Shown in pieces: positions 34,396 through 46,442 of a stretch of DNA of 64,000 nucleotides. Within the stretch, counting starts at the first letter, position 1; the number at the start of each line of letters is the position of its first letter. Below the pieces are notes generated by a model. That model ran no database searches. It was given only the letters and a program-made list of their open reading frames with translations, and was not told the DNA's origin. Source of the DNA: Morella rubra (Eukaryota; Streptophyta; Magnoliopsida; Fagales; Myricaceae); assembly GCA_003952965.2 (NCBI GenBank), contig CM025849.1, forward strand, positions 25,655,027-25,719,026, written 5' to 3'. Both the position numbers and the translations under genes were made by a program.

Positions 34396-37030
34396 ATGAT
34401 CGACAAGAGGTAGAGTTCTCTGTGCTTTTTATCTTCATCTTTCTCTACCACGAGAACCATTTTCTTTATTTTTCTCTTCCAGGGGAGTTTGATTGCTATG
34501 GAAATTGTTAAGTGAAAGGCGTCTTGATTTACGAAGAAAATAGAATATTTTTTCTGCACTATTTTCTAAGCCAATCTGAAGTTGATCAGTTCGACCTCAT
34601 CCTGGCTAGAGTGGTTTCAAGTGTTAGACTGAGCCTGTAGTTCAATCCTAGTTGATTTTTGTTGGAGCTGAGGTTGAAGCGTCATTTTGAAGCTCCATTC
34701 GAGCTCAGCCTATATATTTTGTATTCAAGCGGAGTTCCTACTGTCAGTCCTCGGTTCGTGTACTGGCCCTATATACTTTATGTTTAAGATTAGTTTTGTA
34801 AATTAACTTGGGCTATCTGCATCTTTATTTCTAATAAAGGTCTTTGTTTAGTAGTTGTCGGGTGGAAATGTGTTTAGTACTTTTGTTTTTACCTATTTGC
34901 CCCTAGTCATTGGTGTTGTTTTAAAGACAGAGAATATGAATGGTGGCCTTTCACTAATGAAGCTTCAACTCTGACGTCCTGGGTTGTTTTGCCGCCTCCT
35001 CTTCCTTCGGTTGAAACTCAGGAATAAAATGGCTGGGTTAGTGTCTGAACTAGTTCCTCTCCTTGAGGAGGCAGTGGAGGTGGTGGCGGTGGAGGATGTA
35101 GTGGCGGTGGAGGGCGCGGCAGTGGAGGGTGCGGCGGTGAGTGCGGCGAAGAAGTTAAGGCGTTTTGCGGCGGAGGCATTCAGGAACTTTACGATGGGTG
35201 TGGCGGAGGCTACGATTGAGGGTGCATCAGAGGCTGAGGTGGGGGCATTGGAGACGGTTACGATGGGGATTTTTCAGCAAGGAAATGAAAAGAAAGAGGA
35301 GAACCCAAATCATGAAAAAAAGGAGCAAGAGAAGAACCTAAATCATGAAAAGAAAGAAGTGGATATTCTGATGGTAGGCCTTCAGGGTTCTGGAAAATCA
35401 ACCATCCTCAACGCGAGGAATTTCAGACGAGTTGTTACCACAGTAATCCCTAACGGTACCCGTACTCTTGACCTATCAGATCGTTTCCAAGCAGAAAAAA
35501 AAAAAAAAAACGATGAGTTTTACAATATATGAACTTGTTCATAGTCATCTGAAACAAGTTAGGGAAAACTTTTATTTTATATGAATGCGTAAAGATCCGT
35601 GCAGATATTCAATGTTCATTGGTATAAATGTTCCATCGAAGGGCCGATGTGATAATTAGACAAAGCTAGTTGTTTGTTACTTCATTCTTCGGTTTCTCGA
35701 AAAAGAATTTCCCAGTCACATCTGCAGTCTACAGACATGTTTGGGATGCAGTCCGGAGCAGAGCGAGAGATGTATTTCAAGTTTTTGAAATAGCATGCTT
35801 ACTTGCGTACAGAATCAGATATAATTGACTAATTTTGATTGACCCGCCAGGGCTTCCGGTGGAAACTGTCGAATCTGACGGGGTTAGACTAACCGCCCTG
35901 GATGTTGCAGAAAATGACAAGGTAGGAAGCAAGATCCTTTGAACTGCAGCTAGTTATCCTGTAAACGACAGTGATGCATTGTGTCTATGTGTGTCTGATC
36001 GTACCTCTTACTAAGTAATTTCAGATCTTGAAATATAAGTGCATCATCTCATTCTTAAATCAGCAATACTAGGAAGCCAAGCTAATGGAAGCATATTTCT
36101 ATTTTCTACAAATTTAGGAACCACACTTCTGGGACCACGCGGATTGTGTTATCTTCGTGGTGGATAGCAATGACAGGGATAGAATTTCAGAAGCCAGAGA
36201 TGAGCTCCATCGGATGCTAGGCGAGGTAATTAGCACGCTGACACTTGCCGTATTCATTTGCATTTTTTTTCGTTCTTGGTTTCCTTGGAAAATTTAGAGA
36301 AAAGCCTGCTAGAATGGCCTCGTTAATTCCATGGTTGTATGCCTAGCACCAAGCAACATCACCTTGAATTTGCCTTTCCTTGCTGCAGGATAATCTCCGT
36401 GGCAAACCTTTGCTAGTATTTGCCAATAAGAAGGACATTCCAAATGCAATGAGTACTTCTGAAATCACTGCCAAACTTGGCCTGACACCACTCATTCGGC
36501 GTCGCTGGTATTTTTTACTTCTCAATCAAAGAATATATTTCTTGTATTTCTAAAGCCACATTTTTGTAAATAACTAACGGCATCATTCTGGTTCATAGGG
36601 TTTAGAGGAACTTAGATAAATCTAATCATGTGGACCCGGACTTGGTTCGACTGCAGGCACGTCCAAGCTACATGTGCCACTTCTGGCGAAGGACTGAATG
36701 AAGGCTTCAGTTGGCTAATCGAAAATATATAGAGAGGCAAGATGAGGTAGGCGCCCCCCAAACTTTTTAACTGAAACGAATTTTTGCCCTCTGAAATGAT
36801 GTCCTATCGGAGGCATTCACTAAGCTATCAGTATTGTTCGTATGTGGTTGCAGGCTTCGGGGCAGTCCAAACTTGTCCTTGTTATCTGTGAGTGGCTTGC
36901 CGGATGCAGACGTGGTTTGCAGGCGTGAGTGTGCACCTAAACTTATGGCTATTAAGTTGCGGAAAGCGTGTATTCGTACTTTACACGTGTGTAATTTTTC
37001 AACAGCAATTGTGTTCTGCGTAGAAATAAC
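34396..37030 (+). repeat. ARF-like locus, plus copy of an inverted pair
   Basis: This segment is homologous to the reverse complement of 44640-46955 joined to 53174-53425. It covers the promoter-side flank, the gene and about 300 bp downstream. It carries the empty site of the retroposon found in the other copy (GAGCCTGTAGTTCAATCCTAG near 34635-34655). Confidence 0.88.
35029..36732 (+). pseudogene. ARF-family small GTPase-like gene, copy 1
   Basis: Exon 1 starts at 35029 (MAGLVSELVPLLEEAVEVV), which aligns with the start of copy 2. It has Val/Glu/Gly/Ala repeats, a Lys/Glu-rich linker, and VDILMVGLQGSGKSTILN with a P-loop. Exons 2 to 5 (35851-35921, 36118-36225, 36389-36507, 36657-36732) give [60 protein letters not shown] and VQATCATSGEGLNEGFSWLI. 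ARF GTPases recruit coats to membranes. The usual DVGGQD switch II reads DVAEND, exon 1 runs into an A16 tract and stops instead of reaching a donor, and the end is TAG at 36730-36732. It may be a pseudogene or a divergent gene. Confidence 0.78.
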
Positions 37031-37289
37031 TAATATATTATAAGTATCGTTTTAAATAAGTAGTCTACCTTATTCTCTCAAAATATTTTTTTTTTCATTT
37101 ATATAAAATATTGTATATGATTTTTTTTTTCATTTCTTGGAGACCGACCAGGACTCTCACGGGACTTTACCTCGGGCGTGCAGGGCCAGCGGAATAACTG
37201 GCGTTCCAAGGTTTGTCTTGGGTTATTAGGCCCCGGAAGCGATTGGAAACGTAGGGTCATTGACCCTCTAGCTGTGCTCTATCCACGCA

Positions 37290-38116
37290 AAAACAATCAA
37301 AATACATAAAATTGAAATAGAAAGTCACGAAGAAAGTATTATCTAAGCTTGTGAATATAGATCTCGAAATATCGAAAAAAAATAACTATGAAGTTGAGAG
37401 AAAATCGAAATGGAATGGGTGAGAATTTGGTTTTGACAGATCTTTTTGTTTTAAGATCCAAGTACAACGTGCGAACGGGTTTTATGACTATACAGACCGG
37501 GTTCATCGGTTAGATTTACACATGGTCCAAACAAATTCAACTCATTAAAGCGTGTGTCTAAGGCAGTTTCGAAAATATTCTAGAACCTACTATTGTCCAA
37601 ACGGTTTGGTAGTTATTCGGATAGTTTCGACATTACGTGTCTAAATTGTGCAACGTAGAACCACACGATTCGTTGAAGAAGTGTTCCTCAATGTGCGGAT
37701 GTCCTTTTAGCGTCCGGACGTTTATCACGTGTGAACTACGTGAATATTCTTTTTTGCATTGGGACATAAATGTTAGAGTCCGAACGTACTTTAAGTTTGC
37801 ATGACGATTATGAATGCATCACAAACTAGTGACGATTAGTATTGTTACCTAAAGCTAGTTCAGACGTGGTCATCATCTGTCTGGACAGAAATCAAATATC
37901 TATGACGATACTAATCGTCACACATTTGCAACCACTCGTATTTTGTCACCCACAAATCCATCCGAATGGTGTTTGGATCAGTTCGGAACGAAATGACATT
38001 CCTGAATTATTTTGGGTAGCGAAATTTAGCTTTTTTCATGGAAATGCATATTTTAGGTGACAAAATTTGGTTTGACACCCAAAAATTTGTCACCTAATGT
38101 CCTTTTTCTTGTAGTG
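37290..38116 (+). mobile_element. CACTA right-end fragment, copy 1
   Basis: Ends TTTTTCTTGTAGTG at 38116 with subterminal GGTGACAAA / TTTGTCACC motifs (38058-38098). The equivalent end in copy 2 is at 60798 and reads TAATG, mutated. No left end is adjacent. Confidence 0.7.
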
Positions 38117-38586
38117 ACACGTATCCCCTCCAAAAACAAAAGTTTCTATTATGTGCCTACATACTCATAACCTAACACAATTTAAAACCCTTATATAATT
38201 TGTTAAATAGATAATGGAGCATATTTGATGGTTTGTTTAATATTTATTTTTATCCCCTCTGTTCATCCTTATCCTTGCCCCCCTTGACTTTGCATGAAAG
38301 TTGAGGGTGAAATTTCATACTAAAACCAACGTAGATTAGTGACTTTGTATATTAAAGGCTTAATTAGTCTTTGGATCTCGAATTGGTCCTTAAGATCTAT
38401 TTCGTCCTAAACTAGTTTCTAGGAAATCCTTTGAGTCTTGGAGTAACCAATATGTCAACTTGATTGGCCATGTCTATGAAATAAAACCCACGCGGCTAAC
38501 AGGGACACTTCACCATCAATCACAAGTAGTCTTGTATTTCCAAGGCACTCAAACAGTCAAGTTGGACCAGCAACTGTTAATTTAAA

Positions 38587-40012
38587 GGTGAAAATTCATA
38601 GTTAGCCTCATAGTTATGGGCAAAACTCAATCTGGTACCTGTTATTTTAAAGGAGTACACAATCCAGTGCTAAATAAGTGAGCAACTAAAATTCCAACAA
38701 CAAGACACCAACTGAAGTCCAATACAACCCTATAACCACTCATCTGGACATATGACGCCTTTCTTACCACCTCAATCTGTAGACGATGATCTGCGACCAT
38801 ATCATCAATTTTATTTTGATTATGCAATTTCAAATCCTCGATTTCTGCTCAATGTTGCACAGCCAAATCCTTAACTTCTAAATGATGTTGTGCAGTCATG
38901 TTTACCATATCTTCTCCATGATGTTTTATCATTGCCATCATAGACTCATTCTGTCCTCGAAGCTCTCTCTGAATTGGCTCCCAAGTAGATTGTTCTTGAA
39001 GCATCTGCCCATGCTTTGCTCACAATTGCCGAATTACCCTTCATCCATACAAACACATCTTAGGATCCCTCCATGCAAAATAATTACAATGACCTCCCTC
39101 CTGCCATACAATAAACATATTCGTTATGTAGCCTAATTAAACTAACTAATAACTGTCAACTTAATTTAAATATAGTCAACGGGTATCAACTTAATTAAAA
39201 TATACTCAACCTCCTTCAAATATAGTACCCCATCCGCAATTAATGCAAGCAACTTATAAACATTATAACATAACCTAATTGACATTGACCCTAATAAATA
39301 CAGTACCCATTCAACAACACATACAACAGCTAATCTTGTACTTCACACAACCCCAAAAACGTCTGCCAAAATTTTCATCTGTAAAGGCAAAAGTGGATAT
39401 TGCTCTCAAATTGCAAAAACACGCCGGACCCTCTATAGAATCTCCACTTTGTTCACTTCCGAAACTACCACTATTATGTGATTCAGACATTTCATAAGCT
39501 GAAAAGATATTACACTTAGTAGGAAATAAGGAAAGCAAACAATGGCAACTGGGTCTTACTTAAATAGCATTGGCAACAGAAAAAACGAATAAAACAGAAA
39601 CACCAGCTTACTCGTGTTCACCTTCACCTCTCAAGTATTCTCTGGGTGGTAAAAACCAGCTACCGGCAGCTGGATGTGGGAGGCGACCAGATCTGGGCGA
39701 CGAGAACAAGGCAATCTTAACTCTTGTGACGACATGATGGAAAGAAGAAGTTGATTTGCTATGGAGAAGGAGAATACACTATGGGGTGAAATATGAAATA
39801 AAGAATAAGGGGCATTTAGGTCATTTGATATGGGCAAATAGCACATGGAACGCACTTGGGGGCAAATTCCATCTGTTTAAACGGTAGATTTAACCGAGGG
39901 GTGAGGATTGAAGAGTTTTGAAACTTAATGGTCTCAAATCGTTGTTTTCAAAATAGCGGGTACCAGATTGATTTTTGCTCATAAATATGGGGCTAACTAT
40001 GACTTTTCCCTC
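38587..40012 (-). mobile_element. Mutator-like element carrying a GRF zinc-finger gene
   Basis: Terminal inverted repeats of about 55 bp share CATAGTTAGCC and CAATCTGGTACC. Flanking duplications AATTTAAA lie at 38579-38586 and 40013-40020 (9 bp if one mismatch, T/C, is allowed). The duplicated segment at 61261-61268 is the empty site. The 1,426-bp body has a minus-strand GRF zinc-finger gene remnant and no recognised transposase. Confidence 0.85.
38642..39538 (-). pseudogene. GRF-type zinc-finger protein (At4g04775-like), degraded
   Basis: Exon 1 (about 39345-39502) starts MSESHNSGSFGSEQSGDSIE and carries CFCNLRAISTFAFTDENFGR followed by RFWGC, the first half of a GRF zinc finger. The second half GGHCNYFAWRDP lies near 39080-39110. 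A predicted coiled coil (LKLHNQNKIDDMVADHRLQI) and a C-terminal hydrophobic segment (SWCLVVGILVAHLF) follow. In-frame TGA codons near 39054, 39036 and 38855 break it. Proteins of this layout are often carried by plant transposons. Confidence 0.7.
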
Positions 40013-40621
40013 AATTTAAAATTTACAACAAACTATTTATGCCACCAGAACCCAAAACACCAGCTCATAATACCATGCAGGACAGGTCTTTTGTAAAGAC
40101 AACACACCCCCGAATGACTTGGGAGTGACCATGTGGCTACTTGCTATTGGAGGTGATGTGTACCCGTTAGTCAGGTGTAATTTATTCTTATAACGAGGCT
40201 TGCCAAATTAATGAAATGACTACTCCAGAACATAAAGAATTCCTTAAGAATTATGATATGATGAAATAAACCCTAAGGATCAGTATGAGATTTGATCATA
40301 TTCAGGGAATATTAAATCATGTGTATTTTCCTTTTTAAGGAGTGGAATTGATTGTGGTTTTTCCAATTGAAAGTAATCCCTATAGTGGTTGGGGCATTTT
40401 AATAAAAATAAAAGATGTTTTGGGAACACGTACCAAAATTTTCATAGATTTTAGAAAAGTGAGAAACCAACCGGTCTTGAACATTAAAACCACAAACTGA
40501 ATAGTTGGCCTGTCGTTTGAGGGTCCTATCCTACCAAAAGTTGCTTATCAAATAATTGCTTTGAAAGAATATTGTTTTAACCAGTATTAAATCTAGCCAT
40601 ATAGTTTTTTGGATTTAGAAA

Positions 40622-42815
40622 TGTCATACCTTGAGCTTTTAGCATAACATGCATTTTGTCTATGAAATCAAATTTGGGTTTAAAAGTGCATTAGGGGGTA
40701 TTTAGTGATGATTTGGAGATTTTTTAGTACTTGATGTATTAATTTCAAAACTTGATTAGGACCCAATTAAATGAGAATTGAAGTTCGCATGTAACTGAGT
40801 TTTTATTCAAGATGTTGAGGAGCACGTATTGAGTCAATTTAATTTTTTAAGCTAGTAGGGTGTTTTTGTCTCGAAAATCAAAACACATGATTTTTATTCT
40901 TTTAATATGTTGGGAGATTATCCACGAGTTTATGGTTCAAATTTGGAGACTTTTTATTTTTCGGAAGAAGTAGGTTTTATGGAAGCAAGTAGGTTGATTA
41001 GTGGAATCAAGTAGTTTGTTTAGCGATCATCGGTGGATTAGTGAAAAATTAGCAAGACTTAGCCATTAAGAAATGAAAATTTCAGGCTGCCCTAGAGAGT
41101 GACACATGTGATGGCTAGAAGCACGACAAATCGAAGCGAGAAGCATGACAAATCGAGCTAGAAAGCACGACGATAAAGGCTATAACCTAGGTAGCTTGAG
41201 GTGTTGACAACTGGTGGACCTAGGCAGCAACTCACCAAAGCTATAAGGTGAATTTCGGCCATAGGTATGCTCTGCAGCTGCTTGGGGTTGCTGGGTGTCA
41301 ACGTGTGGTCAACATAGCCTTTTGAGTCACCGGCCATAGTGAAGATCCGACTCAATTAGAGGTAAAGTTTAGTTGGTTATCTTTGATTTCGATTCAAAAT
41401 TTTTCAAGATGATTTTGTAAATCTCTTGTGCTTTTCAACTATTCTAGCATTTATTGAAGTTGTTAGCATTTTTTATATTCCTATTATTCTTCGTGTTTTT
41501 CATGTTCTTGACGAAGGACAAGCTCGTCTTTTTGAAATAGTATCATTTTTAAAGTTCGATTAGTTTTCAAGTTGTTTTTCAACTTTGATCTGTTTCTTTT
41601 CAAAAAATTTCCCAAATTTGTTTTTCAAAGCTTGAACAAATTCTTTTGAATATTCCTTGTGATTTCAAAAATTCTTTATGTCAAAATTAGTGTTTTCTAC
41701 GTGGTGATTAAGCCTTTTTAATCGAGAAATCAAGGTATTGTTTTTCCTTCACGACACTTTCTTTTGAACAATGTTTTATCATGTTTCTATGCTTTCTAAG
41801 AGGAAGGGTTAAGGTATTGCATATCATGAATGAGATGTATGGGCATTGACATGAGACATGCATACTTAACTTGTACTTTGGAAAGGGATGTTGTGAGGTT
41901 CAAGTATGGTTAAGGTGTTGCATATCATGAATGAGATGTATGGGCGTTGACATGAGACATGCATACTTAACGTATACTGTGAAGACGTGACAGTACTATG
42001 TACTAGATGATGTGTACCACTTGTTGTGGCATCCTGGCCACTCTGTCATACGCGGAAAGATCATCTTTGAGGATACCGTATTCTACTCTGGGAGTAATGC
42101 TGCAAAATACAGATCGCGTTATACTCTGAGAGTAATGCCGCAAAACACGGAGGTTACTATATCACTTTGGCCCAGTGATTCACTCTGGGAGTGAGAGGAG
42201 TGGTGGTTGAAAATTGAAAAGATTATTTTTAAAGAAGTGAGTCTTTTCCTATTGAGATTTCATTGATGAACAGGTTTCTTCAATATCTTTTGTTGTATTT
42301 GCTATTCTGTTGTACTAACCGCTGGCTTTACTGAGTCATTTGGACTCACCATTGTTTGTTAAATGTTTTTTTAGTATATGTCTAAAGTACATCTAAGAGA
42401 GTTTACAAAGGCTATGGGCAATGGCTGGATCATACTGGAGTTAAAATTTTGAGTCTGGGTCACTAGAGATTTGGATGTGTAAGTGGAAGGTCGGGGTCAT
42501 TGTTGGATCACCCCGAATTCTGACGATTTTGTCAACTTATCCGACTTAAGTGACTCTAATGGTGGAAGTTAGAGATCTCCAGCTTTTTGTTTTCTTAGTC
42601 TTTCAGCTGTAGTTTTCTTTTTTGTACTTTAGTATGTATATTATAAGAAGTTGGTTCTCATTTGTTGTACTACGGTATGAATAAAAGGTTTTGATCGTGT
42701 TTTGCTTAGCATCTTGTTGCTTTAACAATCCTCTCATTGGCCGTAACCTCAGTTTAATAGCAGTGTCCATTAATATAAGACAGCGCTTGAGGTCTTGATG
42801 GTCCGGACTATAACA
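40622..42815. mobile_element. Solo LTR, 2.2 kb
   Basis: TGTCATACC...CTATAACA with perfect 5-bp duplications AGAAA at 40617-40621 and 42816-42820. Copy 2 of the segment is the empty site (61891-61895). There is no polyprotein inside. The length suits long-LTR Ty3/gypsy (Tekay/Del-like) families, but that assignment is an inference. A 102-bp tandem repeat (41809 and 41911 starts) and a short CTCTGGGAGTAATG-type repeat (42090-42190) lie inside. Confidence 0.88.
41806..42010. repeat. 102-bp tandem repeat inside the solo LTR
   Basis: Two copies of a unit with GCATATCATGAATGAGATG followed by ACATGCATACTTAAC start about 102 bp apart. Such repeats often sit in the U3 region. Confidence 0.8.
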
Positions 42816-43121
42816 AGAAATTAAGGGTTTCAAAATTGGGTTAGATGATAATAAGAAGGTGTAAGAAAACCATATAATCACCATTGTAAGACAACATTAA
42901 CCAAAGGAGGCTCATATTCTAGATTATCTTCATCTTTGAGGTAATCGGATATATACAAATTAAGTCGAAGTTGACAATGTCGACTTTAGATTGAAAGACA
43001 CAAATTAATCTTATACAAAAAAAAAATGACGCATTTGGGTTGTCCAAAAAAGACAAAAAGAGAAGTTCGGCTGAGCTGTAATCAGATATAAAAGTTGCAA
43101 TAGCCGTCAATCAAGGTAATT

Positions 43122-44574
43122 CACTACAAGAAATTCCACCTCGTGTCACTAATTGCTATCATTTTGTCCACAAAAGTTTTGTGTGAGAAAAATTATTTTA
43201 TCTCATGGCAGGGTAGATGGCACTACTCTGTTTACCTTGGTATTGCTTTCTTGGTCCGCGACATTTGACCACGCACGTTCTCTAAACTGCACGACTTCAG
43301 TGATGGACCTACCGCTAAAAGACGCATAAGAGAAATTTAGTCGCTACATTATTGAGAGCCGGTGTTAGTGGAGGGGCTCATTCACGCGATGTGCGATTAT
43401 TTAAACCTAATGTACGCGGACCAATAAAGAAACCCAATAACTTTCTTTCTTGATCAGCTCTCTGATCATTGAACGTGCCGAAATGTACGCGGACCAAGAA
43501 AGAAATACCCATGTGAATCCGTTCATTTAGCTTTGCCTCGCATGCTATCCCCACATAATCAGACGTTGCAAATACTGACTTAAGCATCATATGCTATCCC
43601 CACAAAAAGAATCCGTTCATTTAACTTTGCCTCGTATGAGGTTCGATATCTAAAGGCCTTGCTTAATTCCGAGCCATCACTCATCTGTTGAGCCAGGCTA
43701 AAATACGGCATCATCCGATTGAAATATTTAATTTTCGTTTTTGGTCTTGTCTATTGTACGTGTCATGTTTTGTGACAACTTTGTGTAGCTAATATTAGAT
43801 CGAAATATTTAATCTTAGTTTTAAAATAATTGAGAATTATGTACGATATTTCATAACAAAGATCGAACATGTTACAGGGTTAACCACGAAGCTAATATAT
43901 GTATATATATACAAATTTAAGACCAAGCACATAAATTTATATTTATAGTAATTTCATAATGAACGGGGATTGTTAATTAGTATTTGATCACATTTAACTG
44001 ATTGGCATGTGAGTTTATATTGTCGTTTAACTTTGATTGAAAATTTTCTATTCTAAAGAGATCCATCATATTGTCATAAATTTGACGAGTCCCTTCTTAT
44101 TTGAAGACCAGAATATTAGTACGTAACATGAATTACGATGAGTATCTGGAATAACAATTAGTAGGTAACCATTTCACACGACTTGAATATCTGTTCGCAC
44201 AATTTGTGATGTAACAAATAACTATTTCGTCATAAATGAAATGACTATGCGGATGTGTTTATAAAACCGTGCACACATGTTTTTGATGACAAAATAATTT
44301 TCGTCACATTGGACAAAATGTTCGCATGTCTCATGCGAACGGATATTGAGAACTAAGCCATGATGAAATTTAAGTTCGTCAAGATATCAGAAAACCGTTC
44401 CAACAATATAGTTTTGCGCGAAGAAACATAGAAATTGTCACCTAAAAGCTTTGCTAACAGGCTTTAGGTGACAAACCGGATGACAATTCGGTTTTATCGC
44501 CTAAAATCTTTGGTGACTAAATTGGCACTTTGGGTGACAATTTTTTGACACCCAAAGTGCGTTTTCTTGTAGTG
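43122..44574. mobile_element. CACTA-type ends (possible small element)
   Basis: A left-type end CACTACAAGAAATTCC at 43122 and a right-type end TTTTCTTGTAGTG at 44574 face each other. Subterminal GTGACAA/TTGTCAC motifs occur at the right end. The 3-bp flanks (ATT and TCT) do not match, so these may be ends of two elements. No transposase ORF was found between them. Confidence 0.5.
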
Positions 44575-44895
44575 TCTCCGTACACTTTTATTTATCTATT
44601 TAACACGACACTTATAATTTATTATTTATTTCTACGCAGAACAATAATAGCTGTTGGAAATTACACCCTTGTGTAAAGAACGAAAACACGCTTTCCGCAT
44701 CTTAATAGTACTCATAAGTTTAGGTGCACACTCACGCCTGCAAACCACGTCTGCATCCTGCAAACCACACACAGATAAAGGATAGGTTTGGAATGCCCCG
44801 AGCCTGCAACCACATACGAACGCTACTGACAGCTTAGTGAATGCCTCCGCTAGGACATCATTTCAGCGTTTAAAAACTCGTGTAAGATAAAAAGT

Positions 44896-46442
44896 TTAGG
44901 GGGGAGCCAAGCTGATCTTGCCTTTCGATATATTTTCGATTAGCCAACTGAAGCCTTCATTCAGTCCTTCGCCAGAAGTGCCACATGTAGCTTGGACGTG
45001 CCTGCAGTCGAACCAAGTCCGGGTCCACATGAATGATGCTGTTAGTTGTTTCCAAGAATGACATGCATGGTCCCAAAAATATGGCTTTAGAAATACAAGA
45101 AATATATTCTTCGATTGAGAAGTACAACATACCAGCGACACCCAATGTCTGGTGTCAGGCCAAGTTTGGCAGTGATTTCAGAAGTACTCATAGCATTTGG
45201 AATGTCCTTCTTATTGGCAAATACTAGCAAAGGTTTGCCACGGCAGGTTATCCTGCAGCAAGGAAAGGCAAATTCAAGTGAAGTTGGGTGCTGCTAGGCA
45301 TACAACCATGGAGTTAACAAGGCCATGGAAATGAATTCGCCAACTGCGAAGAACAGCGTGCTAACCTCGCCTAGCATCCGATGGAGCTCTTCTCTGGCTT
45401 CTGAAATTCTATCCCTGTCATTGCTATCCACCACGAAGATAACACAGTTGGCGGGGACCAAGGAGGGTGGTTCCTAAATTGGTAGAAATTAATATGATTC
45501 CATTAACTTGACAAGAATGAGACGACCCACTAAATATTTCAAGATCTGAAATTACTTAATAAGAGGTACGCGCAGACACACACAGACACAATGCATCACT
45601 GTCCATAACTAGCTGCAGTTCAAAGGATCTTGCTTAATACCTTGTAATTTTTTCCTACATCCCGGGCGGTTAGTCTAACCCCGTCAGATTCGACAGTTTC
45701 CACCGGAAGCCCTGGCGGGTCAATCAAAATTAGTCAATTATCCAGTTTTTCATGTTATATCTGATTCTCTACGAAGGTAAGTATGCTATTCGGAACAAAC
45801 ATTTATAACAATGAACATTGAATATCCACTTGAGCAACAAATCCAGGAGATGATAGGTCAAGAGTAAGAGTACCGTTAGGGGATACTTCATTAACAACTG
45901 GTTTGATATTCATCGCGTTGAGGATCGTGGTTTTTCCAGCACCAAGAAGGCCTACCATCAAAATATACACTAGTACTTCTTCCTTTTCTGGAGTTGGCTT
46001 CTCCTTTTCCTTTTCTTTTTCATGAGTTCTTCTCCTCTTGCTTTTTTTTTTCATGATTTGGGTTATTTACCTTCTTCTCAGTACCTTGGATCTTATCTTT
46101 CAGCAACTTAAAGACTTCTGTGCCTACAAAAAAGCCCCCACCCGTGAACACGCCCATAGTAAAGTTCGTCAATGCCTTGCCTGCAAAACCCTTCAATGCG
46201 GTAGCCATACCCTTAGCCTCCACCGCTGCACCCTCCACCACCTCAATGGCAGCAGCCTCCACGGCTGCACCCTCAACGGCCGCTCCCTCCACAGCCGCAC
46301 CCTCCACCAGTGCAGTCTCCATCATGGCACCCTCCACTGCTGCAGCCTCTACAGCAGCAGCCTCCACCGCCACACCCTCCACTGCCGCACCCTCCACCAC
46401 CGCCTCCACAATGAGAGGAACTAGTTCAAAAATCGCAGCCAT
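44896..46442 (-). pseudogene. ARF-family small GTPase-like gene, copy 2
   Basis: The start at 46442 opens MAAIFELVPLIVEAVVEGAA followed by about 17 VEGAA/VEAAA units, then FTMGVFTGGGFFVGTEVFKL and a Lys/Glu linker. At an A10 run (about 46040-46055) the frame shifts. The next frame has VYILMVGLLGAGKTTILNAM, a good ARF-type P-loop. Later exons give LPVETVESDGVRLTARDVGK (the switch II Gln is missing), [40 protein letters not shown] and VQATCGTSGEGLNEGFSWLI, ending ISLAPP. The G-domain is split over exons as in copy 1. The frameshift argues for a pseudogene unless the homopolymer is misread. Confidence 0.76.
46200..46440 (-). repeat. 15-bp coding minisatellite (VEGAA/VEAAA)
   Basis: Roughly 15 to 17 imperfect 15-bp units (GCNGTGGAGGGTGCR type on the minus strand) encode Val-Glu-(Gly/Ala)-Ala-Ala. 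Copy 1 of the gene has only about four units (35095-35140), so the array expanded or shrank after duplication. Confidence 0.85.

Larger units (their letters stand above)
37290..43390 (+). repeat. Direct segmental duplication, copy 1
   Basis: Shared in the same order with 59990-62950: GTTTGACACCCAAAAATTTG near 38070, ATAATTTGTTAAATAGATAA near 38195, GTGGTTGGGGCATTTTAATA near 40385, and CACGCGATGTG at 43383. The copy is longer because of a Mutator-like element (38587-40012) and a solo LTR (40622-42815). Confidence 0.9.

Noticed and set aside
43122..44574. A complete small CACTA element
   Set aside because: Ends are present, but the 3-bp flanks differ (ATT/TCT) and one end also occurs in the segmental copy at 62457 without a matching right end. 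Listed only with low confidence.
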